From Anopheles merus (taxonomy: Eukaryota; Arthropoda; Insecta; Diptera; Culicidae): a stretch of DNA of 64,000 bases. The notes beneath the pieces are model-generated. The model worked only from the letters and a program-made list of their open reading frames with translations, was not told the DNA's origin and searched no databases. The DNA lies in the NCBI RefSeq assembly GCF_017562075.2, contig NC_054083.1:25220285-25284284 (forward strand), given 5' to 3'. This document shows, piece after piece, positions 62,966-64,000 of the stretch (positions are counted from its first letter, which is position 1; each line of letters begins with the position of its first letter). The position numbers and the translations under genes were made by a program.

Positions 62966-64000
62966 ATGAAGCGGGGGAGATTTAACCAAAACAGGCACCG
63001 ATCGGGACCGTTCCAGTCCCGTGGACCATTCCAGTCCCGTGGGCCGTCGGGGAACAATAATCGTCCACCCCGGAGCACGAACACCATTCGCACGTCCTGC
63101 ATTGCGGAAAAGGATATCTTCTGCACGGAATACGTTTCGAAGCTGGAAGGCTTTCAAGGCGTCTTGAAATCAAGGTTAGTTGCTTGTTACATTTGGGGGA
63201 AAGAAACAACACATATTCACAATTCATTCTTTTCTGAAAGATTTTCCGACTTTCATGTGAACGAAATCAACGCCGATGGAGAGGAAGCGATCCTAACCGA
63301 CTTTTCCGTACCCAAACCGGTCGCAGCGGCGGAGGCCAACGAGCAGGAAGCGCCGGTCGATCCGAACGAGGAGCTCGTCCGATTAATCGGCCCGGAGAAC
63401 GTGAAACGGCTGCAGGAAGTTGTTGCCGGCATTGGCGAACCATCCGTGAGCGTTGATGTTACCGAGATGGACAAAGAGCAGCGCACCGCCATCCACAACC
63501 GCGTGAAGGCAGTGTTCGGTGCCGCAGTCGTCGGGTCGACCGTCACCGAGGGCGACCGCAAGTTGATACGGATCACGAAGTACAGCAAATCGATGCCGCG
63601 GGACCGGCGCGAAAAGTGGCAGTGGCCCCATCCGTACACGTACTTCCTGCTGTACAAGGAAAATCTCGACACCATCCAGGCGACGATGCAGCTCGGCCAA
63701 AAGCTGTTCTGTGCACCCTCGGTGCTGACGTACGCGGGGACAAAGGACCGACGCGCCAAAACGACCCAGTGGATGTGCATAAAGACACGCGAACCGGCCA
63801 AAATCGTCGCCGCGGCCCGACACATTCCGAACGTGAGTGTGGGCAACTTTACCTTCAAGCCGGACACGCTGAAGTTGGGCCAGCTGCAGGGCAACAGGTT
63901 CCGGATAGCGCTGCGCCAGGTGACGGCCAGCGACGAAACGATCAACGCCTGTCTGGAAGCGTTCCGGGAAAAGGGATTCATCAACTACTACGGTTTGCAG
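62966..64000 (+). CDS. PUS7: PUS7 / TruD-family tRNA pseudouridine synthase, 5' part (two exons, runs off the window)
   Basis: Converts uridine to pseudouridine in tRNA and other RNAs; eukaryotic Pus7 enzymes act on tRNA, U2 snRNA and mRNA, mainly in the nucleus. Exon 1 is 62966-63174 (69 codons plus 2 nt) and ends at AAG|GTTAGT. The intron is 63175-63240 (66 nt, pyrimidine-rich end, AAAG|A). Exon 2 starts at 63241 and stays open to 64000, giving about 323 residues. Residues 1-45 are basic, rich in Gly, Pro, Arg and Asn. RFSDFHVNEI follows at the exon junction, as expected for the TruD fold. The catalytic Asp is residue 239 in YAGTKDRRAKTTQ; NRFRIALR follows, and the window stops inside the conserved (F/Y)INYYGLQ(RFG) motif. 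The downstream TruD insertion domain and C-terminus are missing because of the window edge, not truncation. The ATG at 62966 is the first in frame and is preceded by a plausible short 5'UTR. The minus-strand frames over 63253-63984 are shadows of this GC3-rich exon. Confidence 0.97.
   Translation, partial: MKRGRFNQNRHRSGPFQSRGPFQSRGPSGNNNRPPRSTNTIRTSCIAEKDIFCTEYVSKLEGFQGVLKSRLVACYIWGKETTHIHNSFFSERFSDFHVNEINADGEEAILTDFSVPKPVAAAEANEQEAPVDPNEELVRLIGPENVKRLQEVVAGIGEPSVSVDVTEMDKEQRTAIHNRVKAVFGAAVVGSTVTEGDRKLIRITKYSKSMPRDRREKWQWPHPYTYFLLYKENLDTIQATMQLGQKLFCAPSVLTYAGTKDRRAKTTQWMCIKTREPAKIVAAARHIPNVSVGNFTFKPDTLKLGQLQGNRFRIALRQVTASDETINACLEAFREKGFINYYGLQ
63005..63040 (+). repeat. Two 18-bp tandem units inside the PUS7 N-terminus
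   Basis: Two in-frame copies of an 18-bp unit encode Gly-Pro-Phe-Gln-Ser-Arg twice and differ at one synonymous base (CCG/CCA). They lie in the disordered basic N-terminal tail, before the conserved enzyme core. Copy number may vary between individuals or species. Confidence 0.85.

Noticed and set aside
63253..63984. 243-codon minus-strand open frame over PUS7 exon 2
   Set aside because: Antisense shadow of a GC3-rich coding exon with unmistakable TruD motifs on the plus strand.

Overview
The window looks like nuclear DNA of an insect, most likely an Anopheles-type mosquito. The reasons are moderate GC content, many short CA/GT, GA and CAA microsatellites, compact insect-style splice sites, a 66-nt intron in the one clear gene, and a tRNA-derived SINE resembling the Anopheles SINE200 group. 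The species call is an inference. There is no bacterial gene organisation. Almost all open reading frames over the first 62 kb read as chance frames in non-coding DNA.

Only one protein gene can be named with confidence. At the right edge, on the + strand, are the first two exons of a PUS7/TruD-family pseudouridine synthase (62966 to beyond 64000). It has a 66-nt intron and the catalytic Asp in an AGTKDRRA motif. To its left lies a short AT-rich divergent intergenic region (about 61.3-62.9 kb) with a tRNA-related SINE and a cluster of YCGTTTAG motifs, partly on an 11-bp period.

Left of that, the - strand of about 59.66-61.26 kb has the look of a long insect 5'UTR exon. It is rich in A and AAGTG/GTGAA-type words, has only tiny upstream ORFs, an Inr (TCAGTT) with a DPE-like GGGTG at +28, GAGA-type sequence upstream, and ends in a strong 5' splice site (AAAAG|GTAAGC at 59659/59658). 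From there to the left edge I see no convincing coding exon. I interpret the remaining ~59.6 kb as (part of) one giant first intron of a minus-strand gene whose coding exons lie outside the window.

The most interesting signal is a series of minus-strand sites where a 3' splice site directly abuts a 5' splice site, the signature of recursive (ratchet) splicing as known from long Drosophila introns. Three are strong: 45797/45796, 34488/34487 and 12471/12470. A weaker one is at 611/610. A 31-nt mini-exon candidate (25614-25584) sits between them, with a strong acceptor, strong donor and a CTAAC branch-point match. These would cut the intron into steps of roughly 9-14 kb. The intron also carries a ~222-nt (CU)n tract and a ~261-nt (UG)n tract when read as minus-strand RNA.

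Other low-confidence items are a degraded retroelement-like coding tract (53.9-56.2 kb, - strand), a coding-like tract at 42.35-43.4 kb, a possible terminal exon at 5.7-5.95 kb, an A-rich 3'UTR-like block at 49.4-50.3 kb, and a 41-codon membrane smORF at 59.77 kb.
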